This document shows positions 63,918 through 64,000 of a stretch of DNA of 64,000 nt, piece by piece. This stretch comes from Solibacillus palustris. Its GTDB lineage: Bacteria; Bacillota; Bacilli; Bacillales_A; Planococcaceae. A program made the position numbers and the translations under genes. How positions within the stretch are numbered: the stretch's first letter is position 1; every line of letters begins with the position of its first letter. Below the pieces are notes generated by a model. That model ran no database searches. It was not told the origin of the DNA and saw nothing but the letters and a program-made list of their open reading frames with translations. The stretch lies in contig NZ_JAKZFC010000006.1 of NCBI RefSeq assembly GCF_022549215.1, positions 62,001-126,000 of the forward strand. The letters run 5' to 3'.

Positions 63918-64000
63918 AAAAGCCCTCCTTTCTATTTAAAATATTGTAAGTATTAAATTTTCATATACTTTACTTTAATAATCTATGATAAAGAAAGTGT

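Noticed and set aside
1-64000. CRISPR arrays, tRNA and rRNA genes, prophage or toxin-antitoxin modules
   Set aside because: I saw no regularly spaced repeats with unique spacers, no tRNA-like cloverleaf with CCA-end context, no rRNA sequence and no phage structural or known toxin genes.

Overview
The window is low-GC Gram-positive DNA with Shine-Dalgarno sites of the AAGGAGG type and frequent TTG starts. The genes point to a Bacillales member, most like the Planococcaceae (Solibacillus/Lysinibacillus): rocR-rocA, oppABCDF, dgkB near rlmCD, a cydABS oxidase with the small CydS subunit, T-box control, and a kip/pxp locus. The exact species is inference.

Layout. (1) 1-16 kb is a core-like block. 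It holds the 5' end of a RocR-like activator divergent from rocA, a complete minus-strand oligopeptide ABC transporter operon (oppA-B-C-D-F) with a CodY-like box, a thioredoxin-like gene, dgkB, cydA-cydB-cydS, a chemoreceptor and rlmCD. In Bacillus subtilis dgkB and rlmCD are close neighbours; here cydABS and the chemoreceptor lie between them. (2) About 16.9-40.6 kb is an accessory region that begins directly after the 3' end of rlmCD. It contains many small solo genes: ABC-F, SDR, GNATs, VanZ, HAD phosphatase, deaminase, azoreductase, MarR and several hypotheticals. Many are broken by frameshift, nonsense or truncation. About nineteen short, similarly oriented palindromic repeats (core AACTAACGGGGCAG) separate the genes, with a second hairpin family (GTTCCCAAA core), a small MITE-like element and degenerate copies of the rlmCD 3' end. 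The layout resembles a cassette array or an integration hot spot, but no recombinase is visible in the window. A T-box riboswitch whose specifier best reads phenylalanine precedes an NSS-family amino-acid transporter. (3) 41.4-49.1 kb is a sugar locus: a ROK repressor and a GH35 beta-galactosidase divergent from SDR dehydrogenase, PfkB kinase, KDPG-type aldolase, SMP-30 lactonase and galactonate dehydratase. Together these can form an oxidative (De Ley-Doudoroff-type) galactose pathway to pyruvate and glyceraldehyde 3-phosphate. No transporter is present. (4) 49.1-49.9 kb is gene-free and contains two MITE-like palindromic elements. (5) 49.9-53.5 kb has two tandem amidohydrolases and an EamA exporter, next to the decayed 3' end of a peptide-binding protein gene. 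(6) 55-59.8 kb is the 5-oxoprolinase (pxpABC) locus, with an IclR/KipR-like regulator and an NRAMP-type transporter, split into divergent units. (7) 59.8-64 kb has a membrane-anchored serine hydrolase, a decayed tandem partial copy of its 3' end, and a beta-propeller protein.

How parts connect: opp, pxp, rocA and the T-box-controlled transporter all concern peptide or amino-acid supply. The two large accessory regions carry most of the pseudogenes and repeats. Several breaks fall in homopolymer runs (A7, T5, G8), so assembly indels must be separated from true decay.
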